From Leptasterias polaris (Eukaryota > Echinodermata > Asteroidea > Forcipulatida > Asteriidae), in NCBI GenBank assembly GCA_037783415.1, contig JAZGTN010000009.1:1302001-1366000 (forward strand): 64,000 bases of DNA. The letters run 5' to 3'. Position 1 is the first letter of the stretch. Every line of letters starts with the position of its first letter. The notes beneath the pieces are model-generated. The model did not search any database and had not been told where the DNA came from. It worked only from the letters and a program-made list of their open reading frames with translations. A program made the position numbers and the translations under genes. Shown one piece after another: positions 18,601 to 25,465 of the stretch.

Positions 18601-21476
18601 TGATCGTGGGAACTTTGTCCCTATCTTGAATGTAATCGTAACTGTCTCTCTGATTATTGCAGAAAATTTCCCTGATTGCAAGATGCAAATGCTGGCAGCT
18701 CTAGGAGCTCTAGCGGCTGCTAGCTATAGATAGGTTGCAGTATGACGTAAGTCGGCCATCTTTACGGGCAATTTGGAACACACAGTCATGCGTTACGCGT
18801 GAGAACGGCGTGCAGCACGCGCACATTTCACCAAACTCATTGCATGATTGGTTAATGATTGACGCGGCTGCGTTAATAATTTGAGCGCTTGACGTGCCTG
18901 CAAGCCAAAATGCGATTTGCCCGTAAAGATGGCGTCTACTGGGAACTATCTATAAGTAAACTTATAATTTCTAGACCAGTCATTTTAAGAATGGAGTTAC
19001 CCTTTTTTGTCTGTTTTAGGGCAACATTGGAACCCTTGACGTCAGCAGTCTTACTGAGCCTTTGAAACCACTCCTGCCACCAGAACCTGACATACAAGAA
19101 CCAGACTCTACAGAACCACAAGGTAATGTCTTGAGTTGATTTATTTTATTTTATATCTTCGGACGAAAGGACATAATATATACATTTAAAATTGTCCGGG
19201 TCAAGACAAAAGTTTAAGAAAAAACTGTCATCCTAGATGTGTCAGACCCAATAAAAACCTCTACTACCAAGTTATATACACAAAAGAAAATAGTAAAGCA
19301 AATGTGACTTAAGGATACAGGATAAAAAGACAAATAGAGTCACGAGCACAACCAGAAAACTTGTTTAAAAAGAGATTAAAAACATTAAGGAGCAAAAATC
19401 AAAGACAGTTAAAATCTAGATATAATAAATGGGAAGTAGTTGGGTTTCGCTCCATACCATTGTGAGATAAGAATTTAATATCAAGTAATGAATCACAAGG
19501 TTGTTCAACCACAATTTATTCAAAATTTACAGAGCCCGTCACAATTATTCAAAATTTACAGAGCCCGTCACAATTATTCAAAATTTACAGAGCCCGTCAC
19601 AATTATTCTAAATTTACTCAGTCATTTCCCTTGTGGTTTATTACTTGATATTGATTTTTTGCATCGGGGATAATGAATATAATTTGGTTTGTACCCTTAC
19701 ACCGATGTGTCTAAAGCACTGTATACTCAGTATTTTCCCGAGTTCTGTGAAAATGATAACGGGCTTGATATTTGAAATAAAAAAGTTGCATCCCCTTAAG
19801 GTGATCCCCTGGCTACTGCCTCCCAGGTTGTATCATAAACTTGGGTGTGATACCTGGCTACACGTTACCTAACAGTTGTATGGCTTCTGACTGGCACCCC
19901 CAAACAAGGAAATTGACAAAATAGGGAGACTGCTAACATAGGGCTAGATAGCTCAGTTGGTAGAGCGCCGGCGCGTTAATCCGGAGGTCGTTGGTTCAAA
20001 TTCCGCGCTAGTCAATTTTTCTTTGTTCAAACCCCAAATTATTTAAAATTTACCTAGTCAGTTTCCCTTGTGGTTTTTAGCTTAATATAAGATTTTAATT
20101 TAAAAATAAAAATATTTTTGGGTTGAGCAAAGAAGAATTGACTAGAGCAGACTGAACCTTCGAGTCGACCTCCAGATTAACGTGCCGGCGCTAACCAAGC
20201 TATCTGGGCCCAATTTCATGGCTCTGCTTACCGCCGAATTCTGCGCTTGCAATCGCCATTCTCCGCTTACCGATAAGTGCCAGATTTCCGCGCTAGCTGT
20301 GTAAGTATAGAATGCCTAGTAACGTGGACTACGCAAGTGCACAAGCCAAAATTCCCTGCTAACCCGTGAAATACGCTTGCTGTAAGCGCGGAATTCCCTG
20401 CTTCCGTTAACGCTGATTCTTTGCTAACGGTAAGCAGAGCCATGCAACTGGGCCCTGATTATATGTACTCTAGCTCCTTGATCACCCTCCCCCAATCTAA
20501 AAAGCATTAGCCTAGCAGGGGCGGATCCAGGATTTTTTTAACCGGGGGTACAATGGCACACCCAGGATTTTGTTTAGGGGGCTCCAAAAAAAATGGGTGG
20601 GGTCCAGGGGCCAACCCCCGGAAGCTCTGAGCTTTTGGCGTTTTGAGGGGTGAAAATCAAGCCTCCGTGTGCCAAAAAATAGAGAAAGCACTTCTGATCC
20701 ATATCAATCTTCTAATTTTACTCAAAGAAAATTTTAATCCCACAAATCTCGCGTTTGGATCTGGTCGCTGCATTATCTGGTTTCATGCATATATATTCAT
20801 TAAAAACAAAGTTGGTAAAATCTTGCGTTTCTCAAATTCAAGCTTAGTGTAGTCTTTACACTTGAATGCCAGAACGACATGAAATATGTTATCCATACCA
20901 GGACAAATTGGCACGTCAGGTTTCAAATGCTTATGTTATTGTTGGAAATCTAAACAAATACAAGTTACATATCATGAAAGATTCATTTTGGCAGAAAGAA
21001 AAAAATGTGAATGGCATAGGATGAAAAAGAAATCAATTTTTTTTTTTTTACAAATTTTACCCTGGGGGCACGTGCCCCCTGGCAAATCCCCCCCTCCCCC
21101 CACCCCTGGATCCGAGTCTGCCTATGTTGGTGTTCCCGTGTTACCCACTGGTAGAAAATGTGTTTATTTGTAATTAGAAATTCCATCATAAGGTTAAGAA
21201 AGTCGTGAAAGAAAATAAAATTCTTAATTCCTTCGTTTAGATTCCTCAGAGGAAGTATCAGATGATAGCAGTCATCTTCCTCCTCAATCATCAGATGATA
21301 TCGCCATAGAAACACCAGAAACACAAAGCAAAACAGAGGATCCACTGCTGGAGGAGACTCATGAGGATAACATCCTCACTACTGAGGAGGATGCAGCGGG
21401 AACGGAGACTTCTGAGAATCCAGTGGAGAGTGAAATGAAAGAAGTCAAGAAGTTTTACTTGGAGGAAGAAACATGA
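3548..21476 (+). CDS. COG8: Conserved oligomeric Golgi complex subunit 8 (13 coding exons, 631 aa)
   Basis: COG8 is a subunit of the eight-member COG tether on Golgi membranes, which captures retrograde intra-Golgi vesicles and so maintains glycosylation enzymes. In the known complex it sits in lobe B (COG5-8) and contacts COG1 of lobe A. Seen here: 13 exons join in frame with consistent GT-AG sites, at 3548-3614, 5981-6052, 11385-11509, 12168-12271, 12614-12785, 13722-13935, 15181-15344, 16067-16266, 16609-16690, 17370-17557, 18325-18493, 19020-19122 and 21241-21476. The 1896-nt CDS gives 631 aa, close to vertebrate COG8 at roughly 610. Family-typical blocks are the N-terminal [14 protein letters not shown] and [16 protein letters not shown], the Dor1-family core ([37 protein letters not shown]), [37 protein letters not shown] and [12 protein letters not shown]. 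The tail is Ser/Glu-rich and poorly conserved. There is no signal peptide or membrane segment, as expected of a peripheral membrane protein. The start is the first ATG, in a YY1/Kozak context. Confidence 0.95.
3890..4150. repeat. GC-rich degenerate tandem repeat, COG8 intron 1
   Basis: Variants of 'CCGGGACTTACCCGGGG...TTCCAAA...GGTTGCCCCGC' recur several times and contrast sharply with the AT-rich surroundings. Open frames across it are by-products of the repeat. A related block follows at 4465-4770. Confidence 0.7.
4465..4770. repeat. Second GC-rich block with exact 21-bp repeats
   Basis: Same sequence style as 3890-4150. Its 3' part has three exact head-to-tail copies of GTAAGTCCCCGCTAGGCCAGG starting at 4690, 4711 and 4732. 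Each unit begins with GTAAGT, a consensus 5' splice-site hexamer, so the array is a row of donor-like sequences inside an intron. Confidence 0.7.
5981..6052 (+). CDS. COG8: COG8 exon 2
   Basis: Acceptor TTTCTTCTTCAG|ATTC, donor CTCA|GTAAGT. Encodes the conserved [15 protein letters not shown]... segment ending GVDKL. It is phase 1 on both sides. The open frame continues into the intron, but the strong donor and the match of the next exon support this end. Confidence 0.85.
6441..6644 (+). repeat. Three 68-bp tandem repeats (retroelement 5' monomers)
   Basis: Units start at 6441, 6509 and 6577 with period exactly 68. They differ by only about one base (TATTGC versus TATTGT). Each contains 'AACAAGATGGCGACC', resembling a YY1 site. 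They sit just upstream of the first coding region, where tandem promoter monomers occur in some LINEs. The near-identity contrasts with the decayed coding region. Confidence 0.85.
6837..7514 (+). pseudogene. PHD-finger region of the CR1-like element
   Basis: The frame is open from about 6825 with its first ATG at 6837. A Cys4-His-Cys3-like zinc motif ([23 protein letters not shown]) spans roughly 7260-7425 and is a PHD finger. PHD fingers are known in CR1-like retrotransposons, as described by Kapitonov and Jurka. A hydrophobic block [15 protein letters not shown] precedes it; the NQGP signature recurs in PHD-type CR1 proteins. The stop at 7512-7514 lies inside the inserted hAT-like MITE, so it is not the natural end. 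Without the insertion the frame continues into the endonuclease. Confidence 0.75.
7504..7681. mobile_element. 178-bp hAT-like MITE inside the retrotransposon ORF
   Basis: Flanked by an exact 8-bp duplication TACCCATG (7496-7503 and 7682-7689). Ends are inverted: CAAGGTTTTAGCCAG versus CATAGTGTTAGCCAG. An 8-bp duplication and CA...-starting short inverted ends are typical of hAT. The interior repeats GGGTGTCCAAA-type words four or five times in both orientations. No transposase is present. Confidence 0.85.
7690..8720 (+). pseudogene. Apurinic/apyrimidinic-type endonuclease domain of the CR1-like element
   Basis: Motifs of the exonuclease III-like endonuclease are visible: [14 protein letters not shown] (N-terminal Asn motif), [12 protein letters not shown] (catalytic Glu), [29 protein letters not shown] (GDxN) and [13 protein letters not shown] (SDH catalytic pair). 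It is interrupted by an inverted insertion that adds a stop at 8112-8114, and by a 13-bp duplication at 8645-8670 that shifts the frame. Its key catalytic residues are still readable, so decay is fairly recent. Confidence 0.85.
8111..8197. repeat. 25-bp perfect inverted repeat within the endonuclease region
   Basis: Arms 8111-8135 and 8173-8197 are exact reverse complements with a 37-nt spacer. The right arm is coding ([10 protein letters not shown]). The left arm and spacer appear to be extra sequence, because the family reads straight from ...VQFV to KGHRG. The insert introduces a TAA at its start. Confidence 0.85.
8721..10742 (+). pseudogene. Reverse transcriptase region of the CR1-like element
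   Basis: RT motifs in order: [76 protein letters not shown] (catalytic Asp), [33 protein letters not shown] (FADD box) and [14 protein letters not shown], then a C-terminal [12 protein letters not shown] segment. Frameshifts near 8815 and 9505 and a TAG at 9891-9893, just before the FADD motif, break the frame. The final frame is open to 10742, reaching into the first copy of the 78-bp duplication. Confidence 0.9.
10668..10823 (+). repeat. 78-bp tandem duplication at the 3' end of the CR1-like element
   Basis: Two copies (10668-10745 and 10746-10823) begin TCGGCAGCTCTACCAG and end GGGCTGATTC. They differ by two bases (GGTGGTGGTCC versus GGTGGTAATCC). The first copy contains the ORF stop at 10740-10742. 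Confidence 0.85.
11033..11200 (+). mobile_element. tRNA-derived SINE, family 3
   Basis: Head 'GGTTGGCGTAGTGGTA' (A-box like) and 'CCCCGGTTCAAATCC' (B box) resemble a Pol III tRNA promoter. The body 'GATTGGGTTTTCAGTCCC' is shared with a second copy at about 42433-42665. It lies in COG8 intron 2 just downstream of the CR1-like element. Confidence 0.65.
11385..11509 (+). CDS. COG8: COG8 exon 3
   Basis: Acceptor TGTGTACCAG|ATCG, donor GAAGAC|GTAAGT. Encodes [30 protein letters not shown] and CSKEIVED, one of the most conserved N-terminal COG8 blocks. Enters in phase 1, leaves in phase 0. Confidence 0.95.
12168..12271 (+). CDS. COG8: COG8 exon 4
   Basis: Acceptor TATATACAG|TTCAAC, donor ATAAG|GTGGGT. 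Encodes [20 protein letters not shown] then [14 protein letters not shown], a predicted helical segment matching the animal COG8 region between exons 3 and 5. Ends in phase 2; AG joins C of exon 5 to make Ser. Confidence 0.9.
12614..12785 (+). CDS. COG8: COG8 exon 5
   Basis: Acceptor TTTTCCGTAG|CCGT, donor ATTCAG|GTAAAA. Encodes [39 protein letters not shown] and [17 protein letters not shown]. This is the strongest diagnostic block of the Dor1/COG8 family. Confidence 0.97.
12925..13175 (+). mobile_element. tRNA-Leu-derived SINE fragment split by a MITE
   Basis: Carries 'GCACCAGACTCAAGATCTGG' (Leu-CAA-like anticodon arm) and 'GTGGGTTCGAGTCC' (B box), and resumes after the insert as 'AGGTCCTGGCACTTGTGTCC'. 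The 147-bp insert 12997-13143 has inverted ends GGTCGATTTCACAAAG / CTTTGTGAAATCGGTCC. Related MITEs lie at 32591-32740 and 50983-51131. AGG flanks both sides of the insert. Confidence 0.75.
13722..13935 (+). CDS. COG8: COG8 exon 6
   Basis: Acceptor AACTTTTGTAG|GACATT, donor GAGGACG|GTAAGA. Encodes [40 protein letters not shown] and [16 protein letters not shown]. Ends in phase 1. Confidence 0.97.
13937..14374 (-). mobile_element. tRNA-Leu-derived SINE, minus strand, COG8 intron 6
   Basis: Read on the minus strand: head 'GTGGCCGAGCGGATAAGAG' (A box), 'CCGGACTCAAGCTCTGG' (Leu-CAA-like anticodon arm) and 'GTGGGTTCGAGTCC' (B box). The body has 'CACTTGTGTCCTTAAGCAAG' and the tail 'GCGCTATATAAGAAG' followed by an (ATT)n run at 13937-13955. 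Its tail abuts the exon 6 donor site. About 435 bp, near full length. Confidence 0.85.
14789..15125 (+). mobile_element. tRNA-Leu-derived SINE, plus strand, COG8 intron 6
   Basis: Head 'GGTGTCATGGCCGAGTGGTT', anticodon arm '...GATTCAAGTTCTGG' and B box 'GTGGGTTTGAGTCCC'. The body has 'CTTGTGTCCTTGAGCAAGAC', 'GGTACCTGCAAGGGTAGAGG' and 'GAGCGCCACGGCAGCCCAGG'. It ends 'GCGCTATATAAGAACTAG'. Same family as 13937-14374, opposite orientation. Not a functional tRNA: the variable arm and acceptor 3' end run directly into SINE body. Confidence 0.85.
15181..15344 (+). CDS. COG8: COG8 exon 7
   Basis: Acceptor TTTTTCTTGTAACAG|CTTAC, donor CAGAAG|GTATTG. Encodes [40 protein letters not shown] and [13 protein letters not shown]. 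Ends in phase 0. Confidence 0.96.
15403..15570. mobile_element. Palindromic MITE, family B
   Basis: Inverted ends 'CCCAAATTCATAGAGCTGCTTA' and 'CTTAAGCAGCTCTACCAATTTT'; interior rich in GCTTA/TAAGC words. Other members occur at 16712-16964, 20206-20456, 25154-25340, 25861-26051, 30391-30570 and 60728-60890. Confidence 0.75.
15640..15965. repeat. Dispersed repeat family F, COG8 intron 7
   Basis: Begins 'CAGGATTGGTAGAGCTGACA' and contains 'AACAAACCTGTGAAAATTTG' and 'CATATTTTCCCTTAATTT'. It is closely similar along its length to 59580-59950. Fragments lie at 14395-14475 and, on the minus strand, about 61845-61925. Confidence 0.7.
16067..16266 (+). CDS. COG8: COG8 exon 8
   Basis: Acceptor TTGTTCACCAAG|GTGTC, donor AAAAG|GTAATG. 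Encodes [40 protein letters not shown] and [17 protein letters not shown]. Ends in phase 2. Confidence 0.97.
16609..16690 (+). CDS. COG8: COG8 exon 9
   Basis: Acceptor CATTTTCTACCTAG|GTTTG, donor ATGCAG|GTAAGC. Encodes [19 protein letters not shown] and TLASGTMQ. The Ser/Thr-rich linker corresponds to a variable loop in the family. Ends in phase 0. Confidence 0.9.
16712..16964. mobile_element. Palindromic MITE, family B, COG8 intron 9
   Basis: Ends 'GCCCAGTTTCATGGCTCTGC' and its complement 'GCAGAGCCATGAAATTGGGC'; the interior repeats 'CGCTTAC/GTAAGCG'. Inserted only about 20 bp after the exon 9 donor. The closest relative is 20206-20456. Confidence 0.8.
17202..17350 (+). pseudogene. COG8: Decayed tandem duplicate of the 5' half of COG8 exon 10
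   Basis: Aligns to 17359-17499 at an offset of 157 bp falling to 151 and then 149, with small indels. Both copies read 'GAGCTTAGCCCCGCCCA', 'GTGTTAATGGACC', 'TTGAGTGCCTTCAA' and 'TTAGCTCAAGATGT' or close variants. In the copy the acceptor is lost (CTTGCAG became CTTGCACTTGCT), and there is a frameshift with an in-frame stop after ...[18 protein letters not shown] coding. The functional exon follows 20 bp later. Confidence 0.85.
17370..17557 (+). CDS. COG8: COG8 exon 10
   Basis: Acceptor CTATTTTCCTTGCAG|GGTG, donor ATCACAG|GTTTGT. Encodes [39 protein letters not shown] and the helix ending TTLAYHR. Ends in phase 2. The duplicate upstream is non-functional, so this copy is the one used. Confidence 0.95.
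17752..18123. mobile_element. Foldback element with about 140-bp inverted arms, COG8 intron 10
   Basis: The left arm starts 'TAAGCCATTTGCAAGTTAGA' and the right arm ends in the near-complement 'CTAACTCACAAATGGCTTA'. Complementarity runs inward through 'GGTACAATGACTTGCTTAGT', 'CCTCAGACTATAGAGACAG' and 'ATTCGGGGCAAGCTTTT'. The central ~95 bp is unique. The inner part may be a separate MITE nested in an outer one. Confidence 0.75.
18325..18493 (+). CDS. COG8: COG8 exon 11
   Basis: Acceptor TTGTTTTTCCAG|AGCTG, donor AAAATG|GTAAAT. Encodes [40 protein letters not shown] and [14 protein letters not shown]. Ends in phase 0. Confidence 0.96.
18518..18640. repeat. Dispersed repeat family I, COG8 intron 11
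   Basis: 'CTGCAGAAAGTTCCCTGAAA', 'CCAATCTTTCTAT' and 'GGAACTTTGTCCCTAT' are shared in order with 63135-63360 near the window end. No coding content. Confidence 0.7.
18725..18954. mobile_element. 230-bp MITE, family C, with YY1-like ends (copy 1)
   Basis: Starts TATAGATAG and ends CTATCTATA. Both ends carry 'CCATCTTTACGGGCAA' or its complement. The interior has 'GTTACGCGTGAGAACGGCGT' and 'GCAGCACGCGCACATTT'. It is nearly identical to 45053-45281 and (inverted) 56476-56705. The duplicated target is probably TA. The reverse complement of the end reads GTAAAGATGGCC/G, a YY1-like core. Confidence 0.9.
19020..19122 (+). CDS. COG8: COG8 exon 12
   Basis: Acceptor TTTTTTGTCTGTTTTAG|GGCA, donor CACAAG|GTAATG. 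Encodes [20 protein letters not shown] and the start of the acidic tail. Ends in phase 1. Confidence 0.9.
19488..19660 (+). repeat. SINE family 1 tail with internal tandem repeats
   Basis: Three or four repeats of 'TTATTCAAAATTTACAGAGCCCGTCACAA'-like units (period about 32 bp) are followed by 'CTCAGTCATTTCCCTTGTGG' and 'TTTATTACTTGATATTG'. The latter is the conserved 3' tail of the tRNA-Asn-like SINE seen at 19880-20095 and 44088-44285. The tRNA head is missing. Confidence 0.65.
19880..20205. mobile_element. Two tRNA-Asn-like SINEs (family 1), tail to tail
   Basis: The plus copy (about 19880-20095) has 'GATAGCTCAGTTGGTAGAGC' (A box), 'GCGCGTTAATCC' (GTT anticodon position) and 'TTGGTTCAAATTCC' (B box), then the tail 'CAGTTTCCCTTGTGGTTTTT'. 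The minus copy (about 20105-20205) has the complementary 'ACCTCCAGATTAACGTGCCG' and 'GCTAACCAAGCTATCT'. A 60-bp upstream segment (GGCTTCTGACTGGCACCC...) is shared with the copy at 44088, so the repeat unit extends beyond the tRNA head. The T-arm does not pair well, so it is a SINE and not a tRNA gene. Confidence 0.8.
20206..20456. mobile_element. Palindromic MITE, family B, COG8 intron 12
   Basis: Ends 'GGGCCCAATTTCATGGCTCT' and 'AGAGCCATGCAACTGGGCCC'. It abuts the head of the inverted SINE copy, suggesting insertion into it. Similar to 16712-16964. Confidence 0.8.
21241..21476 (+). CDS. COG8: COG8 exon 13, C-terminus and stop
   Basis: Acceptor TTCCTTCGTTTAG|ATTCC. Encodes an acidic, Ser/Glu/Thr-rich tail ([19 protein letters not shown] to [10 protein letters not shown]) ended by TGA at 21474-21476. 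Low conservation is normal for this end of COG8. Phase and acceptor agree with exon 12. Confidence 0.88.
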
Positions 21477-21590
21477 TTCGGACGTTTGATATTAAAAATA
21501 ATAATAAACTTTATTTCTTTAGAGCACATCTCCTGTGCTCATGGCGCTTGGTTTTGAACATTGCAATAAAAAAAAAAAACATAAACCATG
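21477..21590 (+). terminator. COG8: Possible COG8 3' UTR and polyadenylation signals
   Basis: AATAAA-like hexamers occur within 'AATAATAATAAAC' (about 21497-21509) and as 'GCAATAAAAAAAAAAAAC' (about 21564-21580). Either could set the 3' end; sequence alone cannot choose between them. Confidence 0.35.
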
Positions 21591-21599
21591 GTGAGAACC

Positions 21600-23390
21600 A
21601 GAGGTGGGATAAGTCTGGACATTTCAAAGAGTGCGGTCTGTCCATCATCAGGAGAGACAGAGCGCAATGTTTTACTTCCCAGAACAATTACTTCTTTCAA
21701 GAGGAGACCAATTTACACAATTGTCTCCAGTAAACCAGATTTATTTTACTATCTATACTAAGTTATTAATCATTTCCTTCTTTGATGTTCAGACCATGGG
21801 GTTGAATGGTCTGGAGGCGCCTTATCCACAGTTTCTCCCTTCTCGGACAAACATTCTCTCTGTGGTTACCTTGTGTCTCAATGCCATGTAAAATCATGTC
21901 AGAATTGAGGTGATTTTTTTGCAGAGAAAGATTTTTAACTAGCGAGAGAATTTGCCTCAAAATTTGGATTCGTTGTTTGCATGTTGTGGCAGAGTAGTCT
22001 GGCAGATTCAAGACCTAAACCCATTAATAAAGTTGCTTAAGTGTACATAATAAACTTATTTCATTTTTGAAGTTTCAAGACAAAAGTCTTATTCAACCGC
22101 TTTCAAAAAGGGGTTTTAAAGTTAAATTTAGTATCAACAAGAAGACTGTTTTTCTCAACAAATTACTGTGAATTGTATTTATGTATTATTTTTATTTTGT
22201 ACATTTCAAAACGAAGGAGAATATATGGCTTTTGTTTGTGTCACAACTTATTTATTTCTTGTTTAATTTTTGTGAAAGACGTGAATGGAAAAGACATACC
22301 GCGCTGCTTTGCAAAGTGCCTTGAAAAACAGATCCGCTTGTGAGAAGGGCGCACCACACCAAATAAGCCAGAATTCATGCGCCAAGCTACTTATCATAAT
22401 TTGTAAACCCACAACTTATTTTTAATTACAACGTTTTGGGGGTCATGCAATTAATAGATTGTGTAAATATAATAATCTATCACAACCTGGGGGTTCTGTG
22501 CTTCAACTTTTGAGGAGACTTGATAAATTTAGGCGTTAAAGTTGGCCCTATTTGACCGGGAAAGTGGAGAAGCGCTTCACGAAAACTGGCAGCAAGTCGG
22601 TTTTGGAAAAAATAAAATGTTCGCGTTTTTTTCTTCTGGGGCAGTTAGTTAGCAAAAATTCCAAACGGCTGACCTGGCAAAAATTGAAAAGAATTCTGAA
22701 GTTCAGTCGTCCGAAAATATGTTTGATTGGTTTTCAAGAGGCTGAGAGACTTTAACGATTTTTGAGTATTTTTTAATATTTATCATTTGGTTCCTATGGG
22801 AGTTTATTTAGTGTGTTGCGCCCAGAAGTAACAGTACAGCGCCCTCAGTTGCTTACTACCCGTGCTGTATGGAAACATTTCTTCGGCCGCGTCTAAATCA
22901 CGCAACTTTGACTACAATGACAACATTGAAGAGGTCGGGCCTAAAGCTTTTCAGCTGATGTCGTATTTTTATTCTGGGTGCCATAGAAAACTGGAACAAA
23001 CATTGCTTACAGTTTTAAATGTGGTCGGCCACCCCCTCCCCCCTCCCCCCCCTTTTGCATTTAGGCTAAAGAGCTGCACTTTGTCTGATTGTGTTCACAA
23101 CCTCAAACTTGTTATATTTCTTGGACCTTGGAAAAGACGATTGAGGACTCCTCTAAAATTAAAAACTGATAATTAGATAGATAAATAAACAGTTTATTCC
23201 ATTCTTTTTTTAAGTTTGACATTTATTTAACACTAACAAAATGTGGGCCTACATGTACAGAGCCCAGAGTTAATACACATTAATTATGTATATAATATTA
23301 CTTAGAACAGAAAGATTTTAAACAAGTAGCAAAGTGCGGGAATAAAAAATGCACATACCCATGGAGTAGCATGATATTTATAGTTTTTTG
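21600..23390. other. Intergenic downstream of COG8
   Basis: AT-rich with no exon chain. Short frames (for example 22552-22755 and 22862-23176) lack a good ATG or cross C-rich simple sequence (about 23030-23055). A (ATTT)n stretch follows near 23500-23535. Confidence 0.5.
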
Positions 23391-23547
23391 TAATGACATT
23401 TGGTGCTGGATATGTTGCATGGCGTACCCCTCCCCTTCTATTGTGTCTTCATTGTGTTCAAGGAATCTCTGGAATTCTTTGGAGGATTTGTCACAATGTT
23501 ATTTATTTAAATTTATTTATTTATTTATTTATTTCATGTTGTGAAGT

Positions 23548-23982
23548 TTGGGGGGGTACAAGAGGAAGAGAGTTAAGTTTCGGGTTAGGGGACACCTGCC
23601 ACCATTTGCGCATGGTTTACGAAATGAAACTCTTTGGAAGTCTACACACCATCCTGTTGAACAAACCACGTGTCCTCTCAAACACAACGATTGGTCAGGC
23701 AGAACTAACTTCGTCCATCTGTTTGCGAAATCTTGTGTTTTGATTGGTCAGTCAGTGGATAAACTCCACCTGTTAACAGATAAACGGCATCGTGATTGGT
23801 CAGTCGGACGACAGGTGGATTGTGGACGGTATGCCGGATGTGCAGATTTGGCGCTCATTGTTCTTGCGGTATTCAAAAGTGATTGTTTGGAAATTCCTTT
23901 GGAAGTACGTAATAAACTGGGACTACAAAACTGTGGGGTTAAAGTACACGATTTTACCTGTCTGTGTTTTAGTTTTATTTAG
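23548..23982 (+). other. Open frame of unknown nature over three CCAAT boxes
   Basis: A 144-codon open frame without any in-frame ATG, so at best an internal exon. The translation contains the moderately protein-like VFKSDCLEIPLEVRNKLGL. The DNA carries three inverted CCAAT boxes in the context GATTGGTCAG (ATTGG at 23690, 23743 and 23794, spaced 53 and 51 bp), more typical of a promoter. I do not recognise a family. An AATAAA at 24182-24187 follows. Confidence 0.25.
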
Positions 23983-25153
23983 TGACTCAGAGATCCAACA
24001 CATGCCACTGCAGAAACCCCCCCTCAAAGGTTGTCTTTCTTCGGTGAAGAGGTTGGAAGTTCAAGTCTTTATTCTCAAACCATGGATAACCTACAAAGTT
24101 GGAACAATGGTAGGTATTAATTTCGCTTTGCCGTCATTGTCATCCAAAGATATTAAAAAAAGATGTTTCTGAGAAACTGTTCAATAAAGCGTGGTTATTG
24201 GTGTTGCACCGTACATCAAGCATTCCATGCACTAGGGCAAGTCCGAATGAAGCGACTTCGGTTACGGTTGTGGCCGTTGAATTCTTTGGAGGATTTTAAG
24301 GGTGTGGTACTTCTGTAAAAGAGGAAAGGTGGGTCCTAAAGTATGGAACATTTTGGGGGACACCCTCTGCCACAATATCGGACACGGCTGTAACGACAAC
24401 GTTGCGGTGTTAAAGGTGGTTTTGTCCCTCGGTTTGTGTCCCCGAAATTAATGGGCTTTAAGGAAGTTGATTCACAAGAGGGCGCTATCAGACGCCATTT
24501 CTACACATTATGTTCCGTATTGGGGAAGGGAGGCGGGGTGGGGGACCACACAAGTCCCGACACAAGTCGACACAAGTCCCGACACACCGGCCATAGCCAC
24601 TGCCAAAATCTATTAATTCGGACACGGCTTTCGTCTATATATTATGTGGGAGAGGGCGTGCGTTTGTGCTCGTTCTTCTTTTTAAAGGGAATGCTTTCGA
24701 TGGTGTTGTAGCACATTGCCGATGTTGGATTTTCTAAAGACATTTTGTACTGGCATCATAATTAACATTTAATATTTAAGATTTAAATCGTCATATTGTG
24801 TTTCTCCATACTATTCTAATCACCAGTCCACGAACTATAACTCCAAAATAATAAAATCCATAGGTTAAATTTTGTTGTATAATTATTTGAAACAATTGGT
24901 AACCTGCAAGGGCTGAGGTGATTTTGTGTTGTTAAACCCCTTCCTTCGCACTAATTAAAACAAATAAAAGCAAACAATAGCAGAATACAGTCACAGATAG
25001 CACATGCAGAATATGGTATTTTGGCTAAAGCTCATTCTGGTATAAAGCATAGTTTCATAGAGCTGAGCTCCTCTTTCTGTGCTTAAGCTGCTGTGAAATT
25101 AAGCCCAGCTTGAGGTTGTAAGCTCCACAGGAATTTGAGAAAGTTTGAAGACT

Positions 25154-25465
25154 GGGCCCAATTTCATAGAGCTGCTTAGGCAGAGAATATTGCTTTGTCT
25201 GCTAAGCAGAAATGAGCAGGATACCAGTCACAAATTGCACATGTGACATTGGTATGTGGCTGGTAAGCTTATTCTGGTAAGCATAAGTTTCTTGTGCTTA
25301 GCTAATTCTTGTGCTTAAGCAGCTCTATGAAATTGGGCCCAGGTCTAAAGCACGTTATGTGTATGTCTGATAAACAGGGATTCTAATGTTGTAAAGTGCC
25401 TTGATCAAGCTAGGATTGGTGCGATATAAGAACCACTTTGTTATTAACTATTATAATAATATTAT
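25154..25465. mobile_element. MITE family B plus a SINE tail fragment
   Basis: 25154-25340 is a clean family B MITE: 'GGGCCCAATTTCATAGAGCT' and its complement 'AGCTCTATGAAATTGGGCCC' at the ends, with 'CACATGTGACATTGGTATGT' inside. A worn partial copy precedes it (about 25035-25112). The following 'AAAGTGCCTTGATCAAGC...GCGATATAAGAACC' and (ATT)n to about 25465 is the tail of a tRNA-Leu-type SINE. Confidence 0.75.

Noticed and set aside
19940..20012. tRNA-Asn gene
   Set aside because: Promoter boxes and a GTT position are present, but T-arm and anticodon-stem pairing are damaged, and the same unit with a shared tail occurs elsewhere. It is a SINE.
24082..24109. Short first exon ATGGATAAC... 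before a GTAGGT donor
   Set aside because: Only nine codons, a weak donor context and no partner exon.
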